A DNA stretch of 22,024 nucleotides from IMG/VR virus record IMGVR_UViG_3300010392_000972, positions 1 through 22,024 of that record; one strand, given 5' to 3'. The notes beneath the pieces were generated by a model. It was not told the origin of the DNA and did no database searches. It saw nothing but the letters and a program-made list of their open reading frames with translations. Shown piece after piece: positions 5,350 through 13,309 of this stretch (position 1 is its first letter; every line of letters begins with the position of its first letter). The stretch comes from a virus. The position numbers were made by a program, and so were the translations under genes.

Positions 5350-7850
5350 TGGCGCTACCACCGCAGCCGTTTGGCAACATGGTAGAGCGTGATGCAGGCC
5401 CCATCGGTCCGATGGATGGGGCTGGTGTGGAAGTTCCGGTAGATATGCCGATGGACTTTGCTGGCGGCGCTCAAGTAACCGAAACACCTGACGGCGGTGC
5501 GCTGATTGAAGCCTTGGCTGGTATGCCCATGGATGGCTTTTCGCAAGAAGAGTTAATTCCGTTTGATTCGAATCTTGCCGATTTTCTAGAAGAAGATACT
5601 CTTGGTGAGATCGCATCTGATCTGGTTGGCGCGTATGAAGACGACCTCGCCTCTCGTGAGGACTGGGAAGAAACATACACGAAGGGTCTAGATCTTCTAG
5701 GCGTCAAGTCAGAGGAGCGAACAACTCCGTTTGAGGGTGCATCTGGCGTAACCCATCCTTTGGTTGCGGAAAGTGTAACTCAGTTCCAGGCGCAGGCTTA
5801 CAAAGAGCTTTTGCCTGCTGGCGGTCCGGTGAAGACCAATGTCATTGGTCTGAGCACCCCGGAGCGTATTGAGCAGGCCCAGCGCGTTAAGGATTACATG
5901 AACTATCTGATCGTTGATCGGATGGAAGAGTATGATCCTGATACGGACCAGATGCTGTTTTACCTGCCTCTGTCAGGTTCGACATTTAAGAAGATTTACT
6001 TTGACCCAACCAAGGGTCGTCCTGTAGCCAAGTTTGTTCCTGCGCAGGACGTTGTTGTTCCGTATTCAGCTACGGATTTGCGCAGCGCGCCTCGCATCAC
6101 CCACGTTTTGAAGATGTCGGACAACGAAGTCCGCAAGCTCCAAGTTTCGGGGTTCTATCGTGATGTAGAGTTGTCCTCTGGTGCTGACGACGACGAGGAT
6201 AGCGTATCCAAGAAGGTGGACGAGCTGCAGGGCACGTCGCGGTCCTCATATAAGGATGACGTCCGCACCATTCTGGAAATGCATGTCGAGCTGGACTTGG
6301 ACGGCTTCGAAGATGTCGGCATGGATGGTGAGCCCACTGGGATCAAGCTGCCGTACATCGTAACGATTGACGAGGGCAGCAACGAGGTTTTGTCGATCCG
6401 CCGGAACTATCGTGAGGATGACGTCAACAAGGAATCGATTCCTTACTTTGTGCATTACAAATTCTTGCCGGGTTTGGGTTTCTATGGCTTTGGCCTGACT
6501 CACATGATTGGTGGCTTGGGTCGCGCGGCGACCAGCATCCTGCGTCAGTTGATTGATGCCGGTACGTTGTCGAACCTTCCTGCTGGCTTTAAGGCCCGCG
6601 GCATTCGTCTTGCGAATAGCGACGAGCCGTTACAGCCGGGTGAGTTCCGTGACATTGATGCACCGGGTGGCAACATCCGTGACGCTATTATTCCTCTGCC
6701 GTATAAAGAGCCTTCCGCAACTCTAGCTCAACTGTTGGGTGCATTGGTCGATGGCGGGCGCCGTTTTGTTTCTGTTGCTGACCAGCAGGCTCAGAACATG
6801 GGCCAAGAGCAACCTGTCGGTACAACTGTGGCGTTGCTTGAACGCGGCATGAAAGTTTTGTCCGCCATTCATAAGCGCCTGCACTACAGCCAGAAGCAAG
6901 AGTTTAAGATTCTTGCTCGCATCATTGGCGAAAGCATGCCCGACCCATACCCGTATGAGTTGGCAAATGACGGGCAGCAACTAAAGCAGCAGGATTTTGA
7001 TGGCCGCGTAGACATCCTTCCTGTTAGCGATCCGAACATTTTCTCGATGGCACAACGTGTGGCGTTGGCCCAGGAGCAATTAAAGCTGGCTCAGACCAAT
7101 CCGCAGATGCACAACTTGCATACTGCGTATCGTCGTATGTATCAGGCTCTTGAGGTTCAGAATATTGACGAGATTCTGCCTCCGCCTCCGCAGCCAGAGC
7201 CCGTTGACCCGGCCATGGAAAATGGTCGTGCTGTAGTTGGTACGCCTCTCCAGGCTTTTGAAGACCAGAACCACGAGGCGCATATTAAGGCGCATGTGCA
7301 GTTCTTTAAGCTTCCGTTTGTGCAAGCCATTCCGCACGCTGTCACGGCGTTGCTGGCTCATATAATGGAGCACATTGCCATGTATGCTCGTCAGCAGATG
7401 CTTCAGCAAACGCAGGATATGATCCAGCAGATGCAAATGGCAATTCAAACTGGGGCCGTTGACCCACAACAGGGTCAGCAGCAAATCCAGCAGACTCAGG
7501 CGGCGCTTCAAGATCCGAAGCATGCGGCTGATTATGCGGCCCTGTTGCAGCAGCAGATGTTGGAAACGATGCTTCCAGAGATCATGCCGCCGCAGCCAGA
7601 TCCAATGGCCGACCCTCTGGTTCAGATCCGCAATGCAGAACTTCAGCTCAAGCAGCAGGAGGTGATGCAGGACGGTCAGTTGGACCAGGCTAAGCTTGCC
7701 ATGGAGCAGGCAAAGATGGAGCAAAAAGCGGCAGGCGAAGCTGCTCGTTTGGAGCTTCAAGAGGATATTGCAGATGATCGCAACATGGTGAACCGTGAGC
7801 GTATCGCTGCTCAAATGGCAATGGCAATGCAAAGAGGTGGCCAGCAATGA
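5349..7850 (+). CDS. Portal protein, P22-like
   Basis: An 833-residue protein that begins inside the terminase stop (TGATG). Its length and features fit large podovirus portals. An acidic N-terminus leads to REDWEETYTKGLDLLG (from about residue 103), PFEGASGVTHPLVAESV and AQAYKELLPAGGPVKT, a block typical of this portal family. The middle holds the wing and stem (FLPGLGFYGFGLTHMIGG). The C-terminal part, from about 680, is very rich in Gln and Met with long helices, as expected of a helical barrel that extends into the head. The portal dodecamer is the DNA entry ring and docks the terminase and then the adaptors encoded at 15523 and 16484. Confidence 0.9.
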   Translation: MALPPQPFGNMVERDAGPIGPMDGAGVEVPVDMPMDFAGGAQVTETPDGGALIEALAGMPMDGFSQEELIPFDSNLADFLEEDTLGEIASDLVGAYEDDLASREDWEETYTKGLDLLGVKSEERTTPFEGASGVTHPLVAESVTQFQAQAYKELLPAGGPVKTNVIGLSTPERIEQAQRVKDYMNYLIVDRMEEYDPDTDQMLFYLPLSGSTFKKIYFDPTKGRPVAKFVPAQDVVVPYSATDLRSAPRITHVLKMSDNEVRKLQVSGFYRDVELSSGADDDEDSVSKKVDELQGTSRSSYKDDVRTILEMHVELDLDGFEDVGMDGEPTGIKLPYIVTIDEGSNEVLSIRRNYREDDVNKESIPYFVHYKFLPGLGFYGFGLTHMIGGLGRAATSILRQLIDAGTLSNLPAGFKARGIRLANSDEPLQPGEFRDIDAPGGNIRDAIIPLPYKEPSATLAQLLGALVDGGRRFVSVADQQAQNMGQEQPVGTTVALLERGMKVLSAIHKRLHYSQKQEFKILARIIGESMPDPYPYELANDGQQLKQQDFDGRVDILPVSDPNIFSMAQRVALAQEQLKLAQTNPQMHNLHTAYRRMYQALEVQNIDEILPPPPQPEPVDPAMENGRAVVGTPLQAFEDQNHEAHIKAHVQFFKLPFVQAIPHAVTALLAHIMEHIAMYARQQMLQQTQDMIQQMQMAIQTGAVDPQQGQQQIQQTQAALQDPKHAADYAALLQQQMLETMLPEIMPPQPDPMADPLVQIRNAELQLKQQEVMQDGQLDQAKLAMEQAKMEQKAAGEAARLELQEDIADDRNMVNRERIAAQMAMAMQRGGQQ

Positions 7851-8416
7851 TGAATAACAACGCGCAATCGTTAGGGATTGGTAGCCTGGTTCAGGACTTG
7901 TACACTCCAGAACAATACAATCCTGCTGAATATACACTTATGGGTTACGACCCTAGTGCAGATATTTATGGCATGTATGGTGACCCAGGCATGTACATGG
8001 ATCCTGCAACGGAAGCTTACTTAAATGCAGGCATGGACGCAGGCATGGGTGCGGGCACGGGTGCAGGCATGGATACAACCATGGATCAAGGCACTGTGGC
8101 AGGTGAACCTACCAACGCAGAAATTGAAGCAATGGCGGCTGAGAACGCTCGCATTTCGGCTGCGGCTGCAGACCCAATGAACAAATACCACCCGTCAATG
8201 GGTATTCAAGGTCTTCCCACAGGACAAGCCGTTGGTTTTGGTGGGTACGACGCTGAAGGTATTCGATACGATAAAGAGGGTAATGGGTACGACGTATTGG
8301 GCAGGCAGGTTCGTGACTCGCAGGGTCGTGCAACAGTCGGTCTGACAGCACAACAGTGGGGTATCACGCCTGAAATGGCGGCACGCGGTTACACCATTGC
8401 GGATATGATGGGGTAA
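7847..8416 (+). CDS. Hypothetical Met/Gly-rich protein after portal
   Basis: A 189-residue protein starting at ATG 7847 or the adjacent ATG 7850, which overlap the portal stop; AGAGGTGG lies upstream. The first part is rich in Tyr, Met, Asp and Pro (YGMYGDPGMYMDPATEAY). A low-complexity stretch of short AGMDAGMGAGTG units follows at about 60-80. The C-terminal third has Gly/Tyr/Asp turns (GGYDAEGIRYDKEGNGYDV) and ends in a helix (GITPEMAARGYTIADMMG). No membrane segment or known domain is evident. Its place between portal and capsid genes suggests a head-assembly or minor virion role, which is inference. Confidence 0.75.
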   Translation: MMNNNAQSLGIGSLVQDLYTPEQYNPAEYTLMGYDPSADIYGMYGDPGMYMDPATEAYLNAGMDAGMGAGTGAGMDTTMDQGTVAGEPTNAEIEAMAAENARISAAAADPMNKYHPSMGIQGLPTGQAVGFGGYDAEGIRYDKEGNGYDVLGRQVRDSQGRATVGLTAQQWGITPEMAARGYTIADMMG

Positions 8417-8419
8417 AAG

Positions 8420-8623
8420 ATGCCACTCAAAAAAGGCAAATCGCAAAAGACCATTTCGGCTAACATCGGCACGCTGACCGAAGAAGGCTATCCGCAGAAG
8501 CAGGCGGTTGCGATTGCCTTGTCTAAGGCTGGCAAGTCGAAAAAACAGAAGAAAGCGGAGGGTGGGGTTATTGAGTCATTCAGCCCCATCGCCCGTCCTC
8601 AAACCTTTAGGGGAGTATTCTAA
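8420..8623 (+). CDS. DUF6496-like small basic protein
   Basis: A 67-residue, Lys-rich protein. [17 protein letters not shown] followed by [20 protein letters not shown] is a pattern I recognise as a widespread small phage protein resembling DUF6496, of unknown function. The core is two short helices around a [14 protein letters not shown] signature. A C-terminal extension ([22 protein letters not shown], in two pieces) adds a GG turn and an aromatic end, which recalls the GFKGTY end of the 2270 protein. A DNA- or protein-binding role in particles is possible given the charge. It ends in TAATG with the next gene. Confidence 0.75.
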   Translation: MPLKKGKSQKTISANIGTLTEEGYPQKQAVAIALSKAGKSKKQKKAEGGVIESFSPIARPQTFRGVF

Positions 8624-8997
8624 TGCCCGCAATTACGATTGTGTTCGGGGAGATGACCCCCGTTGATAAGATGGAAGAGAACGAAGAAGGCAAGAGCTGT
8701 CCTCTTCCTACTCAGGATGCTGATCTCAACGCTGAGAACAAGCAGAAAGCAGTAGAGACTGCTGACTACCGAGATCCAGCGGACAGCGGTGCTTTCCGTC
8801 TGACCGAGGTTTGCGGTAACTGTGCGGCGTATAACCAGACCGAAGACATGCTTGAGTGCATTGGCGACGAGTCCGGTGATCTTGGGTATTGCCAGCTTCT
8901 CAAATTTGTGTGTGAATCGGAGTACACATGTGATAAGTGGGCAGAGGGTGGCCCAATCACATCCGAAATAGAAGATGATCATGGTGAATACCTATAA
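8623..8997 (+). CDS. Cysteine-rich protein with HiPIP-like spacing
   Basis: A 124-residue protein, acidic in its first half. Seven cysteines lie at 26, 64, 67, 79, 90, 97 and 103. The central four read CGNC, then Cys79 and GYC (Cys90), close to the C-x2-C ... C ... G-W/Y-C spacing of high-potential iron-sulphur proteins; two more, FVCESEYTCDKW, follow. An Fe-S or zinc site is therefore plausible. It ends with AEGGPITSE and an acidic tail. Similar Cys-rich proteins with a terminal CxxW and GGPI are familiar from marine phages, but their role is unknown. It overlaps both neighbours as TAATG. An iron-sulphur assignment is inference from spacing only. Confidence 0.75.
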   Translation: MPAITIVFGEMTPVDKMEENEEGKSCPLPTQDADLNAENKQKAVETADYRDPADSGAFRLTEVCGNCAAYNQTEDMLECIGDESGDLGYCQLLKFVCESEYTCDKWAEGGPITSEIEDDHGEYL

Positions 8998-9209
8998 TGG
9001 ATGTTGTAGACTTCGCATCACACATGTATAAGTTGTTGCGTCGGCGGCAGGATGACATAAAAGAAGTACTTGCTGCCGACGGTCTTCCCAGCTGGGAAGA
9101 ATACAAGAAGTTGGTTGGGGAGCTACGGGGCCTCTCCTATGCAGCCGACGAGATCAAAGCCCTGCTGGAGAATCACGCGGACTATGACGAAGACACTTTA
9201 TCTTCCTGA
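8997..9209 (+). CDS. Small helical phage protein, unknown
   Basis: A 70-residue protein, probably all helical: MDVVDFASHMYKLLRRRQDD, WEEYKKLVGELRGLSYAAD, then EIKALLENHADYDED. The pattern of a short helix, a basic LLRRRQ patch and a KLVGELRGL helix recurs in small proteins between portal and capsid genes in related phages, with no known function. It overlaps the gene before by one base and the co-chaperonin start by 26 bases. A small chaperone or connector role is possible, but the sequence does not show it. Confidence 0.7.
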   Translation: MDVVDFASHMYKLLRRRQDDIKEVLAADGLPSWEEYKKLVGELRGLSYAADEIKALLENHADYDEDTLSS

Positions 9210-9690
9210 CCACGTCGCGCAGAAAATCAACGCTGAGAAAGCTGCAAAGGCAGCAGCCTCGAAAGAGGACAGCGCGGAAGCTTCTCTCGACAAAGCGTAT
9301 GTCGATCAGACTGATCGCGTACTAGATCCATCCCTCTTAGAAAAACCGCTACTAGACCGTCTCCCGCAGCCTACAGGTTGGCGGGTTTTGGTTATGCCGT
9401 ATCAAACGGCGGTACAAACAAAGGGCGGTTTGTTCATTCCGGACGAAGTCCGGGAGCGAGAAACGGTAGCCACGGTTGTGGCGTACGTTCTTCGTGTTGG
9501 GCCTTTGGCGTATCAAGATCCTGCTAAGTTTGGATCGGAGTGTACTCCTTGGTGCAAGCAGGGGGACTGGGTTTGCATTGGCCGGTATTCCGGCTCTCGA
9601 TTCAAGATTGACGGAGGCGAGGTTCGCATCATCAATGATGATGAAGTGATCGCCACGGTTCTTGAGCCGACTGACATTAAATCTGTTTGA
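9184..9690 (+). CDS. GroES-like co-chaperonin
   Basis: A 168-residue protein. ATG 9184 is preferred to farther upstream in-frame starts because the earlier frame overlaps the 8997 gene and lacks family similarity. A charged Ala/Lys-rich helix (about 15-40) precedes a Cpn10 domain at about 60-160: LPQPTGWRVLVMPYQ, a mobile-loop region with TKGGLFIPDEVRERET, then VGPLAYQDPAKF, a QGDWVCIGRYSGSRF strand pair and EVRIINDDEVIATV. The sequence is longer than host GroES (about 95 residues) because of the N-terminal addition and an insertion near 108-125 containing two cysteines. Like T4 gp31 it would cap host GroEL and help fold phage protein, most likely the capsid protein encoded downstream. Confidence 0.9.
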   Translation: MTKTLYLPDHVAQKINAEKAAKAAASKEDSAEASLDKAYVDQTDRVLDPSLLEKPLLDRLPQPTGWRVLVMPYQTAVQTKGGLFIPDEVRERETVATVVAYVLRVGPLAYQDPAKFGSECTPWCKQGDWVCIGRYSGSRFKIDGGEVRIINDDEVIATVLEPTDIKSV

Positions 9691-9700
9691 GGAGAAGGTT

Positions 9701-10588
9701 ATGGCAGAGGAAGCCAGACAAGCCGTCGAAGACGATCAGGAAATTGAGATCGTACAAGAGACGGAAGAGCCGGAGGAAAAGCTTTCTGCTGACACCGATG
9801 ATGACGAATCTGGTGACAGCGAACTTGAGAGTTATAGTAAAGGCGTACAGAAACGTATTTCTCGCCTTACGGAAAAGTACCGTAAGGAAGAACGGGATCG
9901 CCAGGAGGCGGTTCGTGTAGCTCAGCAGCTTCTGATTGAGAAGCAGCAGCTTGAAGGGCGGTTAAAGCAGCTCGACAGTGGGTACTTAAATGAGTACGGC
10001 GCTCGTTTAGAGGCGCAGATCAACTCTGCTCGTCGCTCTTATAAGGAAGCCTACGAGGCTGGTGACACGGATAAGATGATCGAGGCCCAACAAGCGTTGG
10101 CGCGTGCGACATCTGATCAGGATCGTTATAATCTTGCTAAGGCTCGCGCTGAACAGCGCATGATGGTTGAGCAGAAGCAGGCGCAGTATATTCCGCAGCA
10201 GCAGTATGTGCAGCCGCAGCAGGAGTATCAGCCACAGGTAGATCCTAAAGCTCAGTCTTGGGCTGAAAAGAATGAATGGTTTGGTCAAGACGAAGTTATG
10301 ACCTACGCAGCATTTGGTATTCATCGGAAGCTGGTCGAAGAAGAAGGTTTTGACCCACAGACCGAAGAATACTATAGTGAGATCGACCGTCGAATGCGTT
10401 CGGAGTTTCCGAACAAGTTCAAGAAGTCGAAATCTTCGGGGAATAGTCAGGTCGCACCCGCTGGCTCTTCAGCATCCCGCAGCACAAAACAGGGGCGCAG
10501 GACCGTGAAGCTAACTCCTTCGCAGATCGCTATTGCGAAACGGCTGAATGTTCCTTTGGAAGAATATGCCAAGTACGTAAAGGATTGA
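9701..10588 (+). CDS. Capsid scaffolding protein
   Basis: A 295-residue protein starting at ATG 9701 after GAGGAGAAGG. The first 50 residues are highly acidic (EIEIVQETEEPEE, DTDDDESGDSELE). The middle is a long charged coiled coil (KRISRLTEKYRKEERDRQEA to about 150). A Gln-rich linker (QQQYVQPQQEYQPQ) follows, then a folded-looking segment (WAEKNEWFGQDEVMTY), a basic low-complexity part, and a C-terminal helix (SQIAIAKRLNVPLEEYAKYV). This architecture, and its place before the decoration and capsid genes, fits a phage scaffold that templates the procapsid; the basic C-terminal helix would bind the shell. An inverted repeat lies inside at 9865-9887. Confidence 0.8.
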   Translation: MAEEARQAVEDDQEIEIVQETEEPEEKLSADTDDDESGDSELESYSKGVQKRISRLTEKYRKEERDRQEAVRVAQQLLIEKQQLEGRLKQLDSGYLNEYGARLEAQINSARRSYKEAYEAGDTDKMIEAQQALARATSDQDRYNLAKARAEQRMMVEQKQAQYIPQQQYVQPQQEYQPQVDPKAQSWAEKNEWFGQDEVMTYAAFGIHRKLVEEEGFDPQTEEYYSEIDRRMRSEFPNKFKKSKSSGNSQVAPAGSSASRSTKQGRRTVKLTPSQIAIAKRLNVPLEEYAKYVKD

Positions 10589-10592
10589 TCTG

Positions 10593-11054
10593 ATGGCTGA
10601 GAACACACGCACCCCACGGGCAACACAAACACGCGAGAAAGAAACGCGCCGTAAACCTTGGGCACCGCCCAGTCGCCTAGATGCTCCGCCCGCACCTGAT
10701 GGGTATGTGCATCGTTGGATTCGAGTCGCAATGCGTGGCGAGGAAGATAAGACGAACGTCTTTACCAAGCTACGTGAAGGATGGGAACCTGTCCGTGCTG
10801 ATGAGTATCCTGATTACCAGGCACCTGTCATTGATGATGGCAAGTATGCTGGGGTAATTGGCAATGGTGGCTTGATGCTGTGCCGTATACCTGTCGAAAC
10901 TGCTAACGAAAGATCCGAGTATTACGGGCTCCGGACCCGCGAACAAATGCAGGCTGTCGATCAGGACCTGATGAAGGAATCTCATCCTTCAATGCCGATT
11001 CATCAAAGTCGGCAAAGTCGTGTCTCATTCGGTGGACGTGGTTCCGCCGAGTAA
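10593..11054 (+). CDS. Conserved phage protein between scaffold and capsid
   Basis: A 153-residue protein. A basic N-terminus (TRTPRATQTREKETRRKPW) leads to the recognisable block YVHRWIRVAMRGEEDKTNV, REGWEPVRADEYPD and GGLMLCRIPVETANERSEYY, and ends with MPIHQSRQSRVSFGGRG. This arrangement (a WIR strand, a GWEPV turn, GG-L-LC and a C-terminal R-S/T-V-FG) is a family familiar from aquatic podoviruses, always near scaffold and capsid genes. The function is not established; a capsid-associated or assembly role is likely from context. Confidence 0.75.
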   Translation: MAENTRTPRATQTREKETRRKPWAPPSRLDAPPAPDGYVHRWIRVAMRGEEDKTNVFTKLREGWEPVRADEYPDYQAPVIDDGKYAGVIGNGGLMLCRIPVETANERSEYYGLRTREQMQAVDQDLMKESHPSMPIHQSRQSRVSFGGRGSAE

Positions 11055-11078
11055 ACTGAAAGCTAAAGGAGCTGAAAA

Positions 11079-11720
11079 ATGGCCAATATCAATGGCGCAT
11101 TCGGTCTTCGTCCCATCGGCAAGATGGGTCAGAACACCAACAGCACCGGTGCTACCGAGTATCGTATTGCATACGACAATACGAACGCGATCTATCAGGG
11201 TACTCCTGTCATCCCGCTGGCCGCAGGTGTCATTGACATCATTGCAGCTAACGATACGACAGTAGGCCTGTTGGGTGTGTTCGCTGGTTGTGAATACGTT
11301 TCCTCGACCACCGGTAAAACCGTCTGGTCCAACTACTGGCCCGGTACGGGTGCTGACTCGAACTTCCCCGTCAAGGCATTCGTCTATGACGATCCCGCAC
11401 AACTGTTCGTGATTGCCACTGGCAACGTGACCACCTCGTGGGATACCGAAGCTGAGCTGCGTGCTGCGATCTTCGCAAACGCAAACTTCGGCGGGGCAAC
11501 TGCTGGTTCGTCCACCACTGGCATTTCGACCGGTTACCTGGACACCAACACCATCGCCACCACCAACACCCTGAACCTGCGCATTATGGGCATTCAGGAA
11601 GATCCGGAAAACTCGGATTTCACCGTTGCTGGTATTCCTGTAATCGTTCGTCTGAACAACCACTTCAACTCGCCCAATGGCGCGATTGCTGGTGGTACTG
11701 TTTCGACGACCGGCGTTTAA
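11079..11720 (+). CDS. Putative capsid decoration protein
   Basis: A 213-residue, beta-rich protein starting after AAAGGAG. It opens with INGAFGLRPIGKMG, the GAFGLRP signature of a phage structural family encoded next to capsid genes. Then come alternating strands (TPVIPLAAGVIDII, VGLLGVFAGCEYVS), Thr/Gly/Ser loops (GGATAGSSTTGIST) and a strand NLRIMGIQED. Family members are thought to sit on the outside of the shell. Codons end mostly in C, as in the capsid gene, indicating high expression. It lies 13 bases before that gene. The decoration role is inference from family and position. Confidence 0.7.
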   Translation: MANINGAFGLRPIGKMGQNTNSTGATEYRIAYDNTNAIYQGTPVIPLAAGVIDIIAANDTTVGLLGVFAGCEYVSSTTGKTVWSNYWPGTGADSNFPVKAFVYDDPAQLFVIATGNVTTSWDTEAELRAAIFANANFGGATAGSSTTGISTGYLDTNTIATTNTLNLRIMGIQEDPENSDFTVAGIPVIVRLNNHFNSPNGAIAGGTVSTTGV

Positions 11721-11733
11721 GGAGGGCTGAAAT

Positions 11734-12648
11734 ATGGCTATCTCGCGCGCACAACTCGCGAAAGAGCTGGAGCCGGGTCTTAACGCCCTCTTCGGCATGG
11801 AGTATGGTCGGTACGAAAACCAGCACTCCGAAATCTACACCACCGAGTCGTCGGATCGTGCATTTGAGGAAGAGGTTATGCTGTCGGGCTTCGGCGCGGC
11901 ACCGACCAAATCCGAAGGTTCTGCGATCAACTTTGACGATGCCAACGAAGCGTACACCGCCCGCTACAATCACGAAACGATTGCGCTGGCGTTCTCGCTG
12001 ACCGAAGAAGCCGTAGAGGACAACCTCTATGACCGCTTGGGTTCGCGTTACACCCGTGCGCTGGCTCGTTCGATGGCTCACACCAAGCAGGTTAAAGCTG
12101 CTGCCGTGCTGAACAACGCCTTTGATGCAGGTCCGACTGCAGGTGGCGACGGCAAAGCTCTGTGTGCAACTGACCACCCGCTGACCAGCGGTGGCACTTT
12201 TGCCAACGAGCCCAGCGTTCCTGCTGACCTGAACGAAACCTCGCTGGAAGACGCCTTGATCAACATCGCGGGCTTCGTTGACGAGCGTGGTCTGAAAGTT
12301 GCCCTGCGCGGCATGAAACTCATCATCCCTCGCCAGCTGCAGTTTGTTGCTGAGCGTCTGATGGTTTCGAACCTGCGTGTCGGCACTGCAGACAACGACG
12401 TTAACGCGATCCGTTCGATGGGCATGCTGCCCGATGGTTACACCGTCAATGACTTCCTGACCGACCCTGATGCTTGGTTTGTGAAGACTGACGCGCCTCG
12501 TGGCTTCATCCACTTTGAGCGCACCCCGCTGTCGACCGGCATGGAAGCCGACTTCGACACCGGCAACATGCGCTTCAAGGCTCGTGAGCGTTACAGCTTT
12601 GGCTTCTCGGACCCCCGTGCGGTGTTCGGTTCGCCTGGCGCAGCATAA
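11734..12648 (+). CDS. Major capsid protein (Mu gpT-like, HK97 fold)
   Basis: A 304-residue protein preceded by the strong ribosome-binding site AAGGAGGG. It looks like the Mu gpT-like branch of HK97-fold capsid proteins. An N-terminal arm (ISRAQLAKELEPGLNALFG) is followed by DRAFEEEVMLSGFG, then the spine helix with SLTEEAVEDNLYDRLG, then ATDHPLTSGGTF at about 145-156, then the P-domain strand LKVALRGMKLIIPRQLQF, and a C-terminal FKARERYSFGFSDPRAVFG. No N-terminal delta domain is apparent, consistent with a separate scaffold. Almost all third bases are C or G (CTG, TCG, AAC, CGT/CGC), in contrast to the T/G-ending early genes, as expected of the most highly expressed gene. A strong terminator follows. 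Confidence 0.88.
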   Translation: MAISRAQLAKELEPGLNALFGMEYGRYENQHSEIYTTESSDRAFEEEVMLSGFGAAPTKSEGSAINFDDANEAYTARYNHETIALAFSLTEEAVEDNLYDRLGSRYTRALARSMAHTKQVKAAAVLNNAFDAGPTAGGDGKALCATDHPLTSGGTFANEPSVPADLNETSLEDALINIAGFVDERGLKVALRGMKLIIPRQLQFVAERLMVSNLRVGTADNDVNAIRSMGMLPDGYTVNDFLTDPDAWFVKTDAPRGFIHFERTPLSTGMEADFDTGNMRFKARERYSFGFSDPRAVFGSPGAA

Positions 12649-12679
12649 GCCTACTACTCCTCCCTGTGGCTTATCGACT

Positions 12680-12711
12680 GGGGCGGTCTTCGGATCGCCC
12701 CTTTCTTTTTC
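12680..12711 (+). terminator. Intrinsic terminator after capsid gene, UUCG loop
   Basis: GGGGCGGTC (12680-12688), loop TTCG, then GATCGCCCC (12693-12701) form a 9-bp stem with one G-T pair and a C(UUCG)G tetraloop, one of the most stable RNA loops. TTTCTTTTT follows at 12702-12710. It lies 32 bases after the capsid stop. The next 75 bases, up to 12788, hold only a weak TATGAT (12725-12730) and a few CTGACA-like words, so a new promoter there is possible but not clear. Transcripts from the capsid side would largely stop here. Confidence 0.85.
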
Positions 12712-12788
12712 TGCACAGCTCCTGTATGATTTCGGCATCCCTGACAGTCGCATGGTGCGGCTGACACTAGCCACGACAGGAGATCTCC

Positions 12789-13298
12789 ATGGCTAACACG
12801 ACTTTTTCGGGACCAGTTCGCTCCGAGAACGGGTTCAAAACAATCACCAAAAGCGCAACCACTGGTGCGGTAACTGAGATTTCGACTGTTGGTGGGGCTC
12901 CAGTAGCACTGGCCGACGGCGATGTTACTCTTACCAACGCTACCCACAGCGGGCGTGTTTTGGTTGTTCCGGATGGCACTCAAGACAACACCTACACCTT
13001 GCCAAGCCCTGTAGCAGGGGCGATGTTCACCTTTGTCTATGGCGGTGCCGCAGCGGATGCGACGGATTTCATCGTAGACGCAGGTTCGGACACCAACTTC
13101 TTCATTGGCAACGTCGCGTTTAATGACACTGACGATGGCGCAGCTTCGGTGGTTTTTGCTGACGGCAACTCCAACAGCAAACTGCAAGTAAACGTTCCCG
13201 GCTCTGCTGTCATCAACATCATGGCGAAGGACAGCACCAACTGGTACGTTTGGGGTTCCGTTACTGGCGCAACCGCTCCTGCCTTCGCTGACCAGTAA
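12789..13298 (+). CDS. Beta-rich virion protein, putative
   Basis: A 169-residue protein preceded by ACAGGAGA. The sequence MANTTFSGPVRSENGFKTI, with many Thr, Gly, Ala and Asp residues and regular short strands (RVLVVPDGTQDNTYTLP, AMFTFVYGG, DFIVDAG, NWYVWGSV), fits a small all-beta structural protein of aquatic phages. No enzyme motif is visible. It is the first gene after the terminator and is followed by two further beta-rich proteins, so it is probably a head- or fibre-associated component. Codons are mostly C-ending. Confidence 0.7.
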   Translation: MANTTFSGPVRSENGFKTITKSATTGAVTEISTVGGAPVALADGDVTLTNATHSGRVLVVPDGTQDNTYTLPSPVAGAMFTFVYGGAAADATDFIVDAGSDTNFFIGNVAFNDTDDGAASVVFADGNSNSKLQVNVPGSAVINIMAKDSTNWYVWGSVTGATAPAFADQ

Positions 13299-13309
13299 GG
13301 AGGTCAGAT

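Noticed and set aside
7080-7937. 285-codon minus-strand frame opposite the portal end
   Set aside because: Antisense of a Gln/Met-rich helix, giving a Leu/His-rich product; it is explained entirely by the portal gene.
9444-9458. CCGGAC-GAA-GTCCGG hairpin in the co-chaperonin gene
   Set aside because: Only a 6-bp stem with ordinary codons and no T-run; within chance expectation for a coding region.
11665-12774. Long open frame on the minus strand opposite the capsid gene
   Set aside because: It lies wholly under a recognised capsid gene with strong codon bias, which creates open antisense frames. It has no ribosome-binding site and no family resemblance.
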